DNA from: Streptomyces sp. sk2.1
GTDB taxonomy: Bacteria > Actinomycetota > Actinomycetes > Streptomycetales > Streptomycetaceae
Assembly (NCBI RefSeq): GCF_008120935.1
Contig: NZ_RDBO01000083.1
Span: forward strand, 159,648-202,280
DNA: 42,633 nt
Reading direction: 5' to 3'
Shown here: piece by piece, positions 7,901 to 16,240 of the stretch
Numbering within the stretch: position 1 is the stretch's first letter
Layout of the letters: every line of letters starts with the position of its first letter
Translations under genes and position numbers: made by a program
Notes under the pieces: generated by a model
The model's input: the letters and a program-made list of their open reading frames with translations, nothing else
Told to the model about the DNA's origin: nothing
Databases searched by the model: none

Positions 7901-8845
7901 GTGAACGCAACAGTTCCCAAGGAACCCCTCGACGCGAGGGACCGCCCCGCCCGTCTGACCGTCGGCGTCGTGGGCGCGGGCCGGGTGGGACCCGCCCTCG
8001 CCGCGTCCCTGCAGCTCGCCGGGCATCGGCCGGTCGCCGTGTCGGGCGTCTCGGACGCCTCCCGGCGCAGGGCCGCCGCCCTGCTCCCCGACGTTCCCCT
8101 GGTGCCGCCCGCCGAGGTCCTCGCGCGCGCCGAGCTGGTCCTGCTGACCGTCCCCGACGACACCCTGCCCGGCCTGGTCGAGGGCCTCGCCGGGACCGGT
8201 GCGGTACGGCCGGGCCAGCTGATCGTCCACACGTCGGGGCGGTACGGCACCCGGGTCCTGGACCCGGCGCTGCGGGCCGGTGCCCTGCCGCTGGCCCTGC
8301 ACCCGGCGATGACGTTCACCGGCAGCCCCGTCGATGTCCAGCGACTGGCCGGCTGCTCCTTCGGCGTGACCGCCCCCGAGGAGCTGCGGCTCGCCGCCGA
8401 GGCGCTGGTCATCGAGATGGGCGGCGAGCCCGAATGGATCGCGGAGGAGTCCCGTCCGCTCTACCACGCGGCGCTCGCCCTCGGCGCGAACCACCTGGTC
8501 ACCCTGGTCGCCCAGGCGATGGAGCTGCTGCGCACGGCGGGCGTCTCGGCCCCCGACCGGATGCTCGGCCCGCTGCTGGGCGCCGCGCTCGACAACGCCC
8601 TGCGCTCCGGCGACGACGCCCTGACGGGCCCGGTGGCCCGCGGCGACGCCGGCACGGTTGCCGCGCACCTCGACGAGCTGCGCAGGCACGCGCCGCAGAC
8701 CGTCGCCGGGTACGTGGCGATGGCCCGCGCCACCGCCGACCGCGCACTCGCCCACGGCATGCTCAAGCCGGAGCCGGCCGAGGCCCTGCTCGGGGTCCTG
8801 GCCGACGGCACGGGCACCGGTACCGGCCCCCAGGAGTCCCGATGA
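7901..8845 (+). CDS. Rossmann-fold DUF2520 protein in pantothenate operon
   Basis: 314 residues from GTG 7901, GGAAGG ribosome site 10 bp upstream. The N-terminal NAD(P)-binding Rossmann domain starts with LTVGVVGAGRVGPALAASL (GxGxxG), followed by VLLTVPDDTLPGLVEGLA. The C-terminal half (from about residue 150: ALHPAMTFTG ... YHAALALGANHLVTLVAQAMELL) is the all-helical DUF2520 domain, which resembles the C-terminal domains of ketopantoate reductase and 6-phosphogluconate dehydrogenase. It overlaps panC by 4 bp. The same neighbour order is known in Mycobacterium tuberculosis (Rv3603c-panC-panD-coaX). A dehydrogenase role in pantothenate synthesis, possibly ketopantoate reduction, is inferred from context only. 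Confidence 0.9.
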   Translation: MNATVPKEPLDARDRPARLTVGVVGAGRVGPALAASLQLAGHRPVAVSGVSDASRRRAAALLPDVPLVPPAEVLARAELVLLTVPDDTLPGLVEGLAGTGAVRPGQLIVHTSGRYGTRVLDPALRAGALPLALHPAMTFTGSPVDVQRLAGCSFGVTAPEELRLAAEALVIEMGGEPEWIAEESRPLYHAALALGANHLVTLVAQAMELLRTAGVSAPDRMLGPLLGAALDNALRSGDDALTGPVARGDAGTVAAHLDELRRHAPQTVAGYVAMARATADRALAHGMLKPEPAEALLGVLADGTGTGTGPQESR

Positions 8846-9885
8846 CCGACGCGACCGAAGCGACCACCACGACCGGCGCGACGACCGCGCCCGCCCTGCT
8901 CCGCACCGCCGCCGAGCTCGGCGCCTTCGCCCCCCTGCGGGGGCCGCGGGCCGTCGTCATGACCATGGGCGCCCTGCACGAGGGGCACGCCACGCTGATC
9001 CGCGCCGCCCGGCGGGCCGCGGGCCCGGACGGCCAGGTCGTCGTCACGGTCTTCGTCAACCCGCTCCAGTTCGGCGAGGCCGCCGACCTGGAGCGCTACC
9101 CCCGCACCCTGGACGCGGACCTCGCCGTGGCGGGCGCCGCCGGGGCCGACGCGGTCTTCGCGCCGTCCGTCGACGAGGTCTACCCCGGCGGCGAGCCGCA
9201 GGTCCGGATCTCCGCGGGCCCCATGGGCGAGCGGCTCGAAGGGGCCTCGCGCCCCGGCCACTTCGACGGGATGCTCACCGTCGTGGCCAAGCTCCTCCAC
9301 CTGACCCGCCCCGACCTCGCGTTCTACGGGCAGAAGGACGCCCAGCAGCTGGCGCTGATCCGCCGCATGGTGCGCGACCTGAACTTCCCCGTGGAGATCG
9401 TCGGCGTGGCGACGGTCCGCGAGCCGGACGGCCTCGCGCTCTCCAGCCGCAACCGCTTCCTGGACGCGGCGGAGCGGCGCACCGCCCTCGCCCTGTCCCG
9501 GGCCCTGTTCGCGGCCCGCGACCGGCTCGCCGCCCAGCAGGCGCTGCACGCCCGCGCGCAGATCACCCCGGCCACCACCGGCCGGGCCGCCGCACTCACC
9601 GCGCTCGGCGAGGCCCGTGCCGCCGCCGACGCCCAGGCGGTGGCCCTGGCCCGTCCGGTCGACGGTCCGTCGGCGGTGCGCGCCGCGGCGTCCCTCGTCC
9701 TCGACGACGCGGCGGCCGCGCAGCCGCCGCTCGCCCTGGACTACCTGGCGCTCGTGGACCCGGCCGACTTCACCGAGATCCCCGACGACCGCACCACCGG
9801 CGACGCGATCCTCGCGGTCGCCGCACGGGTGGGCCGCACCCGCCTGATCGACAACATCCCGCTTACCTTCGGAGCCACCCCGTGA
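8842..9885 (+). CDS. panC: pantoate--beta-alanine ligase (pantothenate synthetase)
   Basis: 347 residues. It condenses D-pantoate and beta-alanine with ATP to pantothenate (vitamin B5) in the cytoplasm. Motifs: VVMTMGALHEGHATLIRAAR (the HIGH-like nucleotide-binding site), VFVNPLQFG, GASRPGHFDGMLTVVAKLLHL, FYGQKDAQQLALIRRM and LALSSRNRFL. It is longer than the usual 280-310 residues because of an Ala-rich insertion at about 235-275, common in Streptomyces. ATGA start/stop overlap with the upstream gene and GTGA overlap with nadB show translational coupling. Confidence 0.96.
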   Translation: MTDATEATTTTGATTAPALLRTAAELGAFAPLRGPRAVVMTMGALHEGHATLIRAARRAAGPDGQVVVTVFVNPLQFGEAADLERYPRTLDADLAVAGAAGADAVFAPSVDEVYPGGEPQVRISAGPMGERLEGASRPGHFDGMLTVVAKLLHLTRPDLAFYGQKDAQQLALIRRMVRDLNFPVEIVGVATVREPDGLALSSRNRFLDAAERRTALALSRALFAARDRLAAQQALHARAQITPATTGRAAALTALGEARAAADAQAVALARPVDGPSAVRAAASLVLDDAAAAQPPLALDYLALVDPADFTEIPDDRTTGDAILAVAARVGRTRLIDNIPLTFGATP

Positions 9886-11624
9886 CCGGAATACGGCTGA
9901 CCGCCCCCGCCCCCGGCTGGTCCATCGACGCCGACGTCGTGGTGGTCGGCTCCGGCGTGGCCGGTCTCACCGCCGCACTGCGCTGCGCCGCCGCGGGCCT
10001 CGCCACCGTCGTCGTCACCAAGGCCCGCCTCGACGACGGCTCCACCCGCTGGGCCCAGGGCGGCATCGCGGCGGCCCTCGGCGAGGGCGACACCCCCCAG
10101 CAGCACCTGGACGACACCCTGGTCGCGGGCGCCGGGCTGTGCGACGAGGACGCGGTGCGCACCCTGGTCACCGAGGGCCCCGACGCGGTGCGCCGGCTGA
10201 TCGCGACGGGCGCCCGCTTCGACACCACGGACGGCGGCGACATCGCGCTGACCCGCGAGGGCGGCCACCACCGCAGCCGCATCGCCCACGCCGGCGGCGA
10301 CGCGACGGGCGCCGAGATCTCCCGCGCCCTGGTCGACGCGGTCCGCGAGGCCGCCCTGCACACCGTCGAGAACGCGCTCGTCCTGGACCTCCTCACCGAC
10401 GCCGAGGGCCGCACCGCGGGCGTCACGCTGCACGTCATGGGCGAGGGCCAGCACGACGGCGTCGGCGCGGTCCGGGCCCCCGCGGTGGTCCTCGCCACCG
10501 GCGGCATGGGCCAGGTCTTCTCCGCCACGACCAACCCGGCGGTCTCCACCGGCGACGGCGTGGCCCTGGCGCTGCGGGCCGGGGCGGAGGTCTCCGACCT
10601 CGAATTCGTCCAGTTCCACCCCACGGTCCTCTTCCTCGGTTCCGACTCCGAGGGCCAGCAGCCCCTGGTGTCGGAGGCGGTACGGGGCGAGGGCGCCCAT
10701 CTCGTCGACGCGTCCGGCACGCGCTTCATGCTCGGACAGCACGAACTGGCGGAGCTGGCGCCGCGCGACATCGTCGCCAAGGCCATCACCCGCCGGATGG
10801 AACTGCACGGCACCGCGCACATGTACCTCGACGCCCGCCACTTCGGCGCCGAGATGTGGGAGCGGCGCTTCCCCACGATCCTGGCCGCCTGCCGCGCCCA
10901 CGGCATCGACCCGGTCACCGAACCGATCCCGGTCGCCCCCGCCGCGCACTACGCCTCCGGCGGCGTCCGCACCGACCTGCGGGGCCGTACGACGGTGCCC
11001 GGCCTGTACGCCTGCGGCGAGGTCGCCTGCACCGGGGTGCACGGTGCGAACCGGCTGGCGTCCAACTCCCTCCTGGAGGGGCTCGTCTTCGCCGAGCGCA
11101 TCGCGGCGGACATCGTCGCGGACCGGCCCCGCGCGGGTGCCCCGGTCACCGCGTCCGGCTCCGCGCCCGTCCCGCTGATCGCTCCCGAGTCCCGGACCGC
11201 GATCCAGCGGATCATGACCCGGGGCGCCGGGGTGCTGCGCTCCGCCGGGAGCCTGACCGCCGCCGCAGCCGAGCTGGAGGCCCTGCACGAGGGCGCCGTC
11301 CCGGCGGTGGAGACGGCCGAGCCCAAGGCCGCGGTGCCCGGCGTCGAGGCGTGGGAGGCCACCAACCTGCTGCTCGTCTCGCGCGTCCTGGTCGCCGCCG
11401 CGCTGCGGCGCGAGGAGACCCGCGGCTGCCACTGGCGCGAGGACCTGCCCGAGCGCGACGACGAGAACTGGCGCCGCCACGTCGTCGTCCGGATCGCCCC
11501 GGGGCGCCGACCGGTCCTCCGCACGACACGGACCGAGGCATTCGGCCCCGTACACCCCGCGCGGGAACCGGACCGCGCGGCCGCACCCCAGACCCACTCC
11601 GCCGACGTCACCGAGGAGCCGTAA
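9882..11624 (+). CDS. nadB: L-aspartate oxidase
   Basis: 580 residues from GTG 9882, overlapping panC by 4 bp. The FAD-dependent enzyme oxidises L-aspartate to iminoaspartate, first step of de novo NAD synthesis. FAD-binding Rossmann motif at residues 11-35 (DVVVVGSGVAGLTAALRCA), STRWAQGGIAAAL, EFVQFHPT, and ACGEVACTGVHGANRLASNSLLEGLVF near residue 380. The C-terminal helical domain holds RVLVAAALRREETRGCHWREDLP. Quinolinate synthase (nadA), its normal partner, is not in this operon and must be elsewhere. Confidence 0.96.
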   Translation: MTGIRLTAPAPGWSIDADVVVVGSGVAGLTAALRCAAAGLATVVVTKARLDDGSTRWAQGGIAAALGEGDTPQQHLDDTLVAGAGLCDEDAVRTLVTEGPDAVRRLIATGARFDTTDGGDIALTREGGHHRSRIAHAGGDATGAEISRALVDAVREAALHTVENALVLDLLTDAEGRTAGVTLHVMGEGQHDGVGAVRAPAVVLATGGMGQVFSATTNPAVSTGDGVALALRAGAEVSDLEFVQFHPTVLFLGSDSEGQQPLVSEAVRGEGAHLVDASGTRFMLGQHELAELAPRDIVAKAITRRMELHGTAHMYLDARHFGAEMWERRFPTILAACRAHGIDPVTEPIPVAPAAHYASGGVRTDLRGRTTVPGLYACGEVACTGVHGANRLASNSLLEGLVFAERIAADIVADRPRAGAPVTASGSAPVPLIAPESRTAIQRIMTRGAGVLRSAGSLTAAAAELEALHEGAVPAVETAEPKAAVPGVEAWEATNLLLVSRVLVAAALRREETRGCHWREDLPERDDENWRRHVVVRIAPGRRPVLRTTRTEAFGPVHPAREPDRAAAPQTHSADVTEEP

Positions 11625-11626
11625 CC

Positions 11627-12694
11627 GTGAGCACGCCCGAAGAGAACCCGCATCCCACCCCCGTGGACGTACCGCTGATCCAGATCGGCGCGTCCGCAGC
11701 CTCCGAGGGCGGCTGCGGGGACGGCTGCGGCTGCGGCGGCGACGAGTCCTACGGGCCCGACGCCATGGAGTGCGGCCTGGACCCGGCCCTCGCGCGGCTG
11801 CTGGCCGACGCGGGCCTGGACCCGGTGCAGGTCGAGGACGTCGCGCACGTCGCGATCGAGGAGGACCTGGACGGCGGGGTGGACGTCACCACCGTCGCCA
11901 CGGTCGCCGAGGACGCCATGGCCACCGGCGACTTCACCGCCCGCGAGGCGGGCGTGGTGGCCGGGCTGCGCGTCGCCGAGGCCGTCCTGTCCATCGTCTG
12001 CACCGAGGAGTTCGAGGTCGAGCGCCACGTCGAGGACGGCGACCGGGTCGCCCCCGGCCAGAAGCTGCTGACGGTCACCACCCGCACCCGCGACCTGCTC
12101 ACCGGCGAGCGCAGCGCGCTCAACCTGCTCTGCCGGCTCTCCGGGATCGCGACCGCCACCCGGGCCTGGGCCGACGCGCTCGAAGGCACCAAGGCCGAGG
12201 TCCGCGACACCCGCAAGACCACCCCGGGCCTGCGCGCCCTGGAGAAGTACGCGGTCCGCTGCGGCGGCGGCGTCAACCACCGCATGTCCCTCGCGGACGC
12301 GGCGCTGGTCAAGGACAACCACGTCGTCGCCGCGGGCGGTGTGGCCGAGGCGTTCAAGCGGGTGCGGGACGAGTTCCCCGACGTACCGATCGAGGTCGAG
12401 GTCGACACGCTCCAGCAGGTCCGCGAGGTCCTCGACGCGGGCGCCGACCTGATCCTGCTGGACAACTTCACCCCGCTGCAGACGGCCGAGGCGGTCGCCC
12501 TGGTCGCCGGGCGCGCGGTCCTGGAGTCCTCCGGGCGGCTCTCCCTCGACAACGCCCGCGCCTACGCCGAGGCGGGCGTCGACTACCTGGCCGTCGGAGC
12601 GCTCACCCACTCCTCGCCGATCCTCGACATCGGCCTGGACTTCCGAGACGCCGCCGACGACGCGGACGACGACACCGACGGGGCCGACGCCTGA
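11627..12694 (+). CDS. nadC: nicotinate-nucleotide pyrophosphorylase (quinolinate phosphoribosyltransferase)
   Basis: 355 residues from GTG 11627, two bases after the nadB stop. It converts quinolinate and PRPP to nicotinate mononucleotide. Signature residues: DLTTVATVAEDA-like start of the barrel, GERSALNLLCRLSGIATAT, VRDTRKTTPGLRALEKYAV, GGGVNHRMSLADAALVKDNH, and VEVDTLQQ ... ILLDNF. An N-terminal extension of about 50 residues precedes the core and contains a Cys/Gly cluster (C30, C34, C36, C49) not needed in other NadC enzymes. The C-terminus is Asp-rich. It overlaps coaX by one base (TGATG). Confidence 0.96.
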   Translation: MSTPEENPHPTPVDVPLIQIGASAASEGGCGDGCGCGGDESYGPDAMECGLDPALARLLADAGLDPVQVEDVAHVAIEEDLDGGVDVTTVATVAEDAMATGDFTAREAGVVAGLRVAEAVLSIVCTEEFEVERHVEDGDRVAPGQKLLTVTTRTRDLLTGERSALNLLCRLSGIATATRAWADALEGTKAEVRDTRKTTPGLRALEKYAVRCGGGVNHRMSLADAALVKDNHVVAAGGVAEAFKRVRDEFPDVPIEVEVDTLQQVREVLDAGADLILLDNFTPLQTAEAVALVAGRAVLESSGRLSLDNARAYAEAGVDYLAVGALTHSSPILDIGLDFRDAADDADDDTDGADA

Positions 12695-13491
12695 TGCTGC
12701 TCACCATCGACGTCGGCAACACCCACACCGTCCTCGGCCTGTTCGACGGCGAGGAGATCGTCGAGCACTGGCGGATCTCCACCGACGCCCGCCGCACCGC
12801 CGACGAGCTCGCCGTCCTCCTCCAGGGCCTGATGGGCATGCACCCGCTGCTGGGCATGGAGCTGGGCGACGGCATCGAGGGCATCGCGATCTGCTCCACG
12901 GTCCCGACCGTGCTGCACGAGCTGCGCGAGGTGACCCGCCGCTACTACGGTGACGTCCCCGCGGTCCTGGTCGAGCCCGGCATCAAGACCGGGGTGCCGA
13001 TCCTGATGGACAACCCGAAGGAGGTCGGCGCGGACCGCATCGTCAACGCGGTCGCCGCCGTCGACCTGTACGGCGGTCCGGCGATCGTCGTCGACTTCGG
13101 CACGGCCACCACCTTCGACGCGGTCTCCGCCCGGGGCGAGTACACCGGTGGCGTCATCGCGCCCGGCATCGAGATCTCCGTCGAGGCGCTCGGCGTCCGG
13201 GGCGCCCAGCTCCGCAAGATCGAGCTGGCCCGGCCGCGCAGCGTGATCGGCAAGAACACGGTCGAGGCGATGCAGTCGGGCATCATCCACGGCTTCGCCG
13301 GCCAGGTCGACGGCGTGGTCACCCGGATGAAGAAGGAGCTGGCGGCCGACCCCGACGACGTCACCGTCATCGCGACCGGGGGCCTTGCTCCGATGGTGTT
13401 GGGCGAGTCCTCCGTGATCGACGAGCACGAGCCCTGGCTGACCCTCATCGGCCTGCGCCTGGTGTACGAGCGCAACGCCTCCCGGCTGTAG
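12694..13491 (+). CDS. coaX: type III pantothenate kinase
   Basis: 265 residues. It phosphorylates pantothenate, the first committed step to CoA; type III enzymes need a monovalent cation and are not feedback-inhibited by CoA. Motifs: MLLTIDVGNTHTVLGLFDG (phosphate-1), GADRIVNAVAAVDLYGGPAIVVDFGTATTFD, GGVIAPGIEISVEAL and VIATGGLAPMV. Last gene of the operon; a large hairpin follows at once. Confidence 0.96.
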   Translation: MLLTIDVGNTHTVLGLFDGEEIVEHWRISTDARRTADELAVLLQGLMGMHPLLGMELGDGIEGIAICSTVPTVLHELREVTRRYYGDVPAVLVEPGIKTGVPILMDNPKEVGADRIVNAVAAVDLYGGPAIVVDFGTATTFDAVSARGEYTGGVIAPGIEISVEALGVRGAQLRKIELARPRSVIGKNTVEAMQSGIIHGFAGQVDGVVTRMKKELAADPDDVTVIATGGLAPMVLGESSVIDEHEPWLTLIGLRLVYERNASRL

Positions 13492-13495
13492 CGGA

Positions 13496-13562
13496 AACGG
13501 GTCGTACCTGCGGGAACGCGGCGCGGGGCGGGGTGGAGCCGCCGCGCCGCCGACGACCCGTT
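13496..13562 (+). terminator. composite hairpin terminator after coaX
   Basis: Outer arms AACGGGTCGT (13496-13505) and ACGACCCGTT (13553-13562) pair perfectly; inside, GCGGCGCGG (13518-13526) pairs with CCGCGCCGC (13542-13550). It starts 5 bp after the coaX stop and is followed by a T-rich tract. Confidence 0.75.
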
Positions 13563-13599
13563 AAGCCGATTTTGTCCATTTAGCACGTATTGTCGCTTC

Positions 13600-14214
13600 A
13601 TGCCCACGCCTTACGGAACACGGGGCGGCATGGCGTTCGGCGCGGATGAGCTGCGTGTGCTCCGACGCGCCCTCGCCACCGTCCTCCACCCCATGCCCCT
13701 GCCCGACGAGGACGTCCAGGACTGCTTGCGCCTGGCCGGCGCCGTGGACGAGGTGGTCGGCGAGGCCGGACGGATGCGTGCCTTCCTCCTCGCCGACCTC
13801 GCCCGCTACCGCAGCGCCCTCCCCGGCTCCGCCGCCGGCTACCTGGAGCTGCTCCAGGACGCCCTGGCCGGCGGGTACGACCCCGTTCCCGACGACCTCG
13901 CCGCGCTGCGCGCCCTGCGCCATCGACCGGTGGCCGCGGAGCTCCTGGAGCGCTCCCGGACGCTCGCGGAACGGTCGGTGCGGTCCCGCCTCGCCGGCCG
14001 CGCCGTCCCGGTGCCGGCCCCCGCGCCGCGCGGGCGGCTGCTCGCCCTGCCGGGCGGCAGGGCCGCGGCGGACGACGAACCCGAACGGCCGAAGGCCCCG
14101 ACCGTGCCGCCCGGGCCCGCCGCGCCGCCCGGGCGCCCCGCGCCGAAGCCCTCGGAGGTCTTCCCGCCCCGCCGCCGCCCGGTCCCGCCGGTGAGCCGGC
14201 GCGTCGCGGGCTGA
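13600..14214 (+). CDS. hypothetical protein with Pro-rich C-terminus
   Basis: 204 residues from ATG 13600 (an internal ATG at 13630, MAFGADELR, is an alternative). Residues 12-110 look folded and helical (FGADELRVLRRALATVLHPM ... DCLRLAGAVDEVVGEAGRMRAFLLADLARYRSALPGSAAGYLELLQDAL); residues 130-204 are Pro/Arg/Ala-rich and probably disordered. Conserved in Streptomyces at this position as far as I recall; no function known. An AT-rich stretch (13561-13598) directly precedes the start and may hold its promoter. Confidence 0.75.
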   Translation: MPTPYGTRGGMAFGADELRVLRRALATVLHPMPLPDEDVQDCLRLAGAVDEVVGEAGRMRAFLLADLARYRSALPGSAAGYLELLQDALAGGYDPVPDDLAALRALRHRPVAAELLERSRTLAERSVRSRLAGRAVPVPAPAPRGRLLALPGGRAAADDEPERPKAPTVPPGPAAPPGRPAPKPSEVFPPRRRPVPPVSRRVAG

Positions 14215-14295
14215 GGGCCGCGGCGCGGGAGGGGGCGTGCGGGCGGTGGAGGGGGTGCGCGGGCGGCCCGTACCGGCCTCGCTACCCTGGACGCC

Positions 14296-14478
14296 ATGGA
14301 CTACGTATCCGCGCTCGTGCCCCCCGTGGTGATGGCCGCCTTCTTCATCGGCCTCGTCGTGACGATCGTCAAGAGCCAGGGCGGTCCCAACAAGGCGAAG
14401 GAGGACGCGGCCGTGGACATGGCGATAGGGCGTTTCGGATCGTCGTCCCAGCAGTCCTCGAAGGACGGCGGCGTCTGA
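14296..14478 (+). CDS. small single-pass membrane protein
   Basis: 60 residues. One hydrophobic segment (about 5-27: SALVPPVVMAAFFIGLVVTIV) then a Lys-rich and Ser-rich hydrophilic tail (KSQGGPNKAKEDAAVDMAIG, FGSSSQQSS). The family is unrecognised; predicted N-out or N-in anchor with a short cytoplasmic tail. A strong terminator follows. Confidence 0.7.
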   Translation: MDYVSALVPPVVMAAFFIGLVVTIVKSQGGPNKAKEDAAVDMAIGRFGSSSQQSSKDGGV

Positions 14479-14505
14479 TCGCCCGGCACCCCGCGGTACA
14501 CGAAG

Positions 14506-14539
14506 GGCGCACGGCTCGTCTTGAGCCGTGCGCCTTTTT
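14506..14539 (+). terminator. rho-independent terminator
   Basis: Perfect 12-bp stem GGCGCACGGCTC / GAGCCGTGCGCC with a 5-nt loop, followed by TTTTT at 14535-14539. It lies 28 bp after the small membrane-protein gene. Confidence 0.92.
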
Positions 14540-14571
14540 GTCGCACGAATAACCGGTCATTCCGGGCATAT

Positions 14572-14593
14572 GGCACTAAAGTGACATTGTGCC
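14572..14593. promoter_or_regulatory. possible BlaI-family operator
   Basis: GGCAC (14572-14576) and GTGCC (14589-14593) flank the start codon of the BlaI gene, with CACT-AA-AGTG nested at 14574-14583. Dyads over the start fit autoregulation by BlaI/MecI-type repressors; weak evidence. Confidence 0.35.
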
Positions 14594-15167
14594 CCGCCAA
14601 TTGGGAGATCTCGAAGACGCCGTGATGACACGGGTCTGGCAATGGAACCGTCCGGTCACCGTGCGGGAAGTCCTGGAGGACCTTCAACAGGAACGCTCCA
14701 TCGCCTACACCACCGTCATGACGGTAATGGACAATCTCCATCAGAAGGGCTGGGTGCGCAGGGAAGTCGACGGCCGCGCATATAGATATACGGCGGTCTC
14801 CACCCGGGCCGCCTACTCGGCCGCACTGATGAACGAAGCATGGTCGCGCAGCGACAACCCGGCGGCGGCTCTTGTCGCCTTCTTCGGCATGATGTCCCCC
14901 GAGCAGCGCGAAGCCCTTCAGGACGCCATGCGGATCATTCTTCCCGATCTCGCCGGACCCTCCGGAGCACCGGCCGGCGAACCCGGTGACGCACCCGCGG
15001 ACGAAGGCGCGGACGAGGACGAACGGGCCGGGGAACACGGCGGCGCGGCAAGTGCCGGACCGACCGGCGGGAACGACGGGGACCGGGTCGGGGACCGGGC
15101 CGAAGAGACGTCCGGCACGACGGACGGAGATCCGGCCGATGGGGCGGACGAGGAGGCCGGGCGATAG
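14589..15167 (+). CDS. BlaI/MecI-family transcriptional regulator
   Basis: 192 residues from GTG 14589. The winged helix of residues 1-80 has the family pattern LGDLEDAVMTRVWQWNRPVTVREVLEDL, AYTTVMTVMDNLHQKGWVRREVDGRAYRY. The dimerisation region continues to about residue 125. The last 65 residues are a low-complexity acidic/Gly tail and are longer than usual. No BlaR-type M56 sensor protease is adjacent, so the inducing signal is unknown. GC content is a little lower than in most of the window. Confidence 0.9.
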   Translation: MPRQLGDLEDAVMTRVWQWNRPVTVREVLEDLQQERSIAYTTVMTVMDNLHQKGWVRREVDGRAYRYTAVSTRAAYSAALMNEAWSRSDNPAAALVAFFGMMSPEQREALQDAMRIILPDLAGPSGAPAGEPGDAPADEGADEDERAGEHGGAASAGPTGGNDGDRVGDRAEETSGTTDGDPADGADEEAGR

Positions 15168-15176
15168 CGTCGGGGT

Positions 15177-15734
15177 ATGTCCTCAGAGCTTCCCCCGGCC
15201 GATTCCCGTACCGACCCGTCCGCCATAAACGTAGCCGTCACGGTCCGCCGTGCCAGGACCACCGATGTGGCATCCGTCCGCCGTCTCCTCGACGGCTACG
15301 TACGCGAAGGCATCCTGCTCGACAAAGCGACGGTGACGCTTTACGAGGACATCCAGGAGTTCTGGATCGCGGAACGCGACGAGGACGCCCGTGTCATCGG
15401 CTGCGGCGCACTGCACGTGATGTGGGAAGACCTCGCCGAAGTACGTACTCTCGCCGTGGATCACAGCATCAGGGGCGCCGGAGTCGGACATCAAGTGCTC
15501 GACAAGTTGTTGCAGACCGCTCGCTGGCTGGGTGTGCGCAGGGTTTTCTGTCTCACCTTCGAAGTGGACTTCTTCGCGAAGCACGGCTTCGTGGAGATCG
15601 GAGAGACACCGGTCGACGGAGATGTCTACAGTGAGCTGCTGCGTTCCTATGACGAGGGCGTAGCAGAGTTCCTGGGTCTCGAACGAGTGAAGCCGAACAC
15701 CTTGGGCAACAGCCGGATGCTTCTGCATCTGTGA
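15177..15734 (+). CDS. argA: amino-acid N-acetyltransferase (Rv2747-type N-acetylglutamate synthase)
   Basis: 185 residues. GNAT fold: VTVRRARTTDVASVRRLLDGYV, LYEDIQEFWIAERDEDARVIGCGALHVMWEDLAEVRTLAVD, then the acetyl-CoA site IRGAGVGHQVLDKLL. The distinctive end VKPNTLGNSRMLLHL matches M. tuberculosis Rv2747, a short N-acetylglutamate synthase that starts arginine synthesis without the kinase-like domain of classical ArgA. Starts 10 bp after the BlaI gene, so the two may be co-transcribed. The stop codon sits inside a 15-bp direct repeat. Confidence 0.88.
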   Translation: MSSELPPADSRTDPSAINVAVTVRRARTTDVASVRRLLDGYVREGILLDKATVTLYEDIQEFWIAERDEDARVIGCGALHVMWEDLAEVRTLAVDHSIRGAGVGHQVLDKLLQTARWLGVRRVFCLTFEVDFFAKHGFVEIGETPVDGDVYSELLRSYDEGVAEFLGLERVKPNTLGNSRMLLHL

Positions 15735-15766
15735 GCGCCATCTGTGGGGCCCATCTGTGAGCGCCA
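15726..15766. repeat. 15-bp direct repeat duplicating the argA stop region
   Basis: CATCTGTGAGCGCCA occurs at 15726-15740 (containing the TGA stop) and again at 15752-15766. Confidence 0.9.
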
Positions 15767-15810
15767 CAAGAAGCCGGAACCCTATGTCCGAATCGCGCAC
15801 GTTTCCCGTG

Positions 15811-15850
15811 CCCCCGCGATCCTGAACCTCTCCCGGGGGTTTGTGTTTTT
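15811..15850 (+). terminator. weak hairpin plus T-tract before lsr2
   Basis: CCCCCG (15811-15816) can pair with CGGGGG (15834-15839), followed by TTTGTGTTTTT. A possible terminator for the upstream gene; the loop is long, so confidence is low. Confidence 0.35.
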
Positions 15851-15904
15851 CGGGGAAAAGCGGTTTCCTTTCCGCGTACTGCATTTTCGATGAAAGGGAA
15901 TCCA

Positions 15905-16240
15905 GTGGCACAGAAGGTTCAGGTCCTTCTTGTCGATGACCTCGACGGCGGCGAGGCGGACGAGACGGTCACGTTCGCCCTCGATGGCAAGACGTACGAG
16001 ATCGACCTCACGACCAGCAACGCGGACAAGCTCCGTGGCCTTCTCGAGCCGTACACCAAGGGTGGCCGGCGCACGGGTGGCCGCGCGGCGGCCGGTCGCG
16101 GCAAGGGCCGCGCCGTCACGGGTGGCAACAAGGACACCGCGGAGATCCGCAAGTGGGCCCGCGAGAACGGCCACAACGTGAATGACCGGGGCCGTGTTCC
16201 CGCGGAGATCCGCGAAGCTTACGAGAAGGCCAACGGCTGA
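15905..16240 (+). CDS. lsr2: Lsr2 nucleoid-associated xenogeneic silencer
   Basis: 111 residues from GTG 15905 with a GAAAGGGAA ribosome site 5 bp upstream (an ATG at 15890 is not preferred because it would place the site inside the gene). N-terminal dimerisation domain VAQKVQVLLVDDLDGGEADETVTFALDGKTYEIDL, Gly/Arg linker (residues 60-80), and a C-terminal DNA-binding domain with WARENGHNVNDRGRVPAEI, where RGR inserts into the AT-rich minor groove. It silences foreign and AT-rich DNA, including many specialised-metabolite clusters. It converges on the next gene with a 22-bp 3' overlap. Confidence 0.96.
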   Translation: MAQKVQVLLVDDLDGGEADETVTFALDGKTYEIDLTTSNADKLRGLLEPYTKGGRRTGGRAAAGRGKGRAVTGGNKDTAEIRKWARENGHNVNDRGRVPAEIREAYEKANG

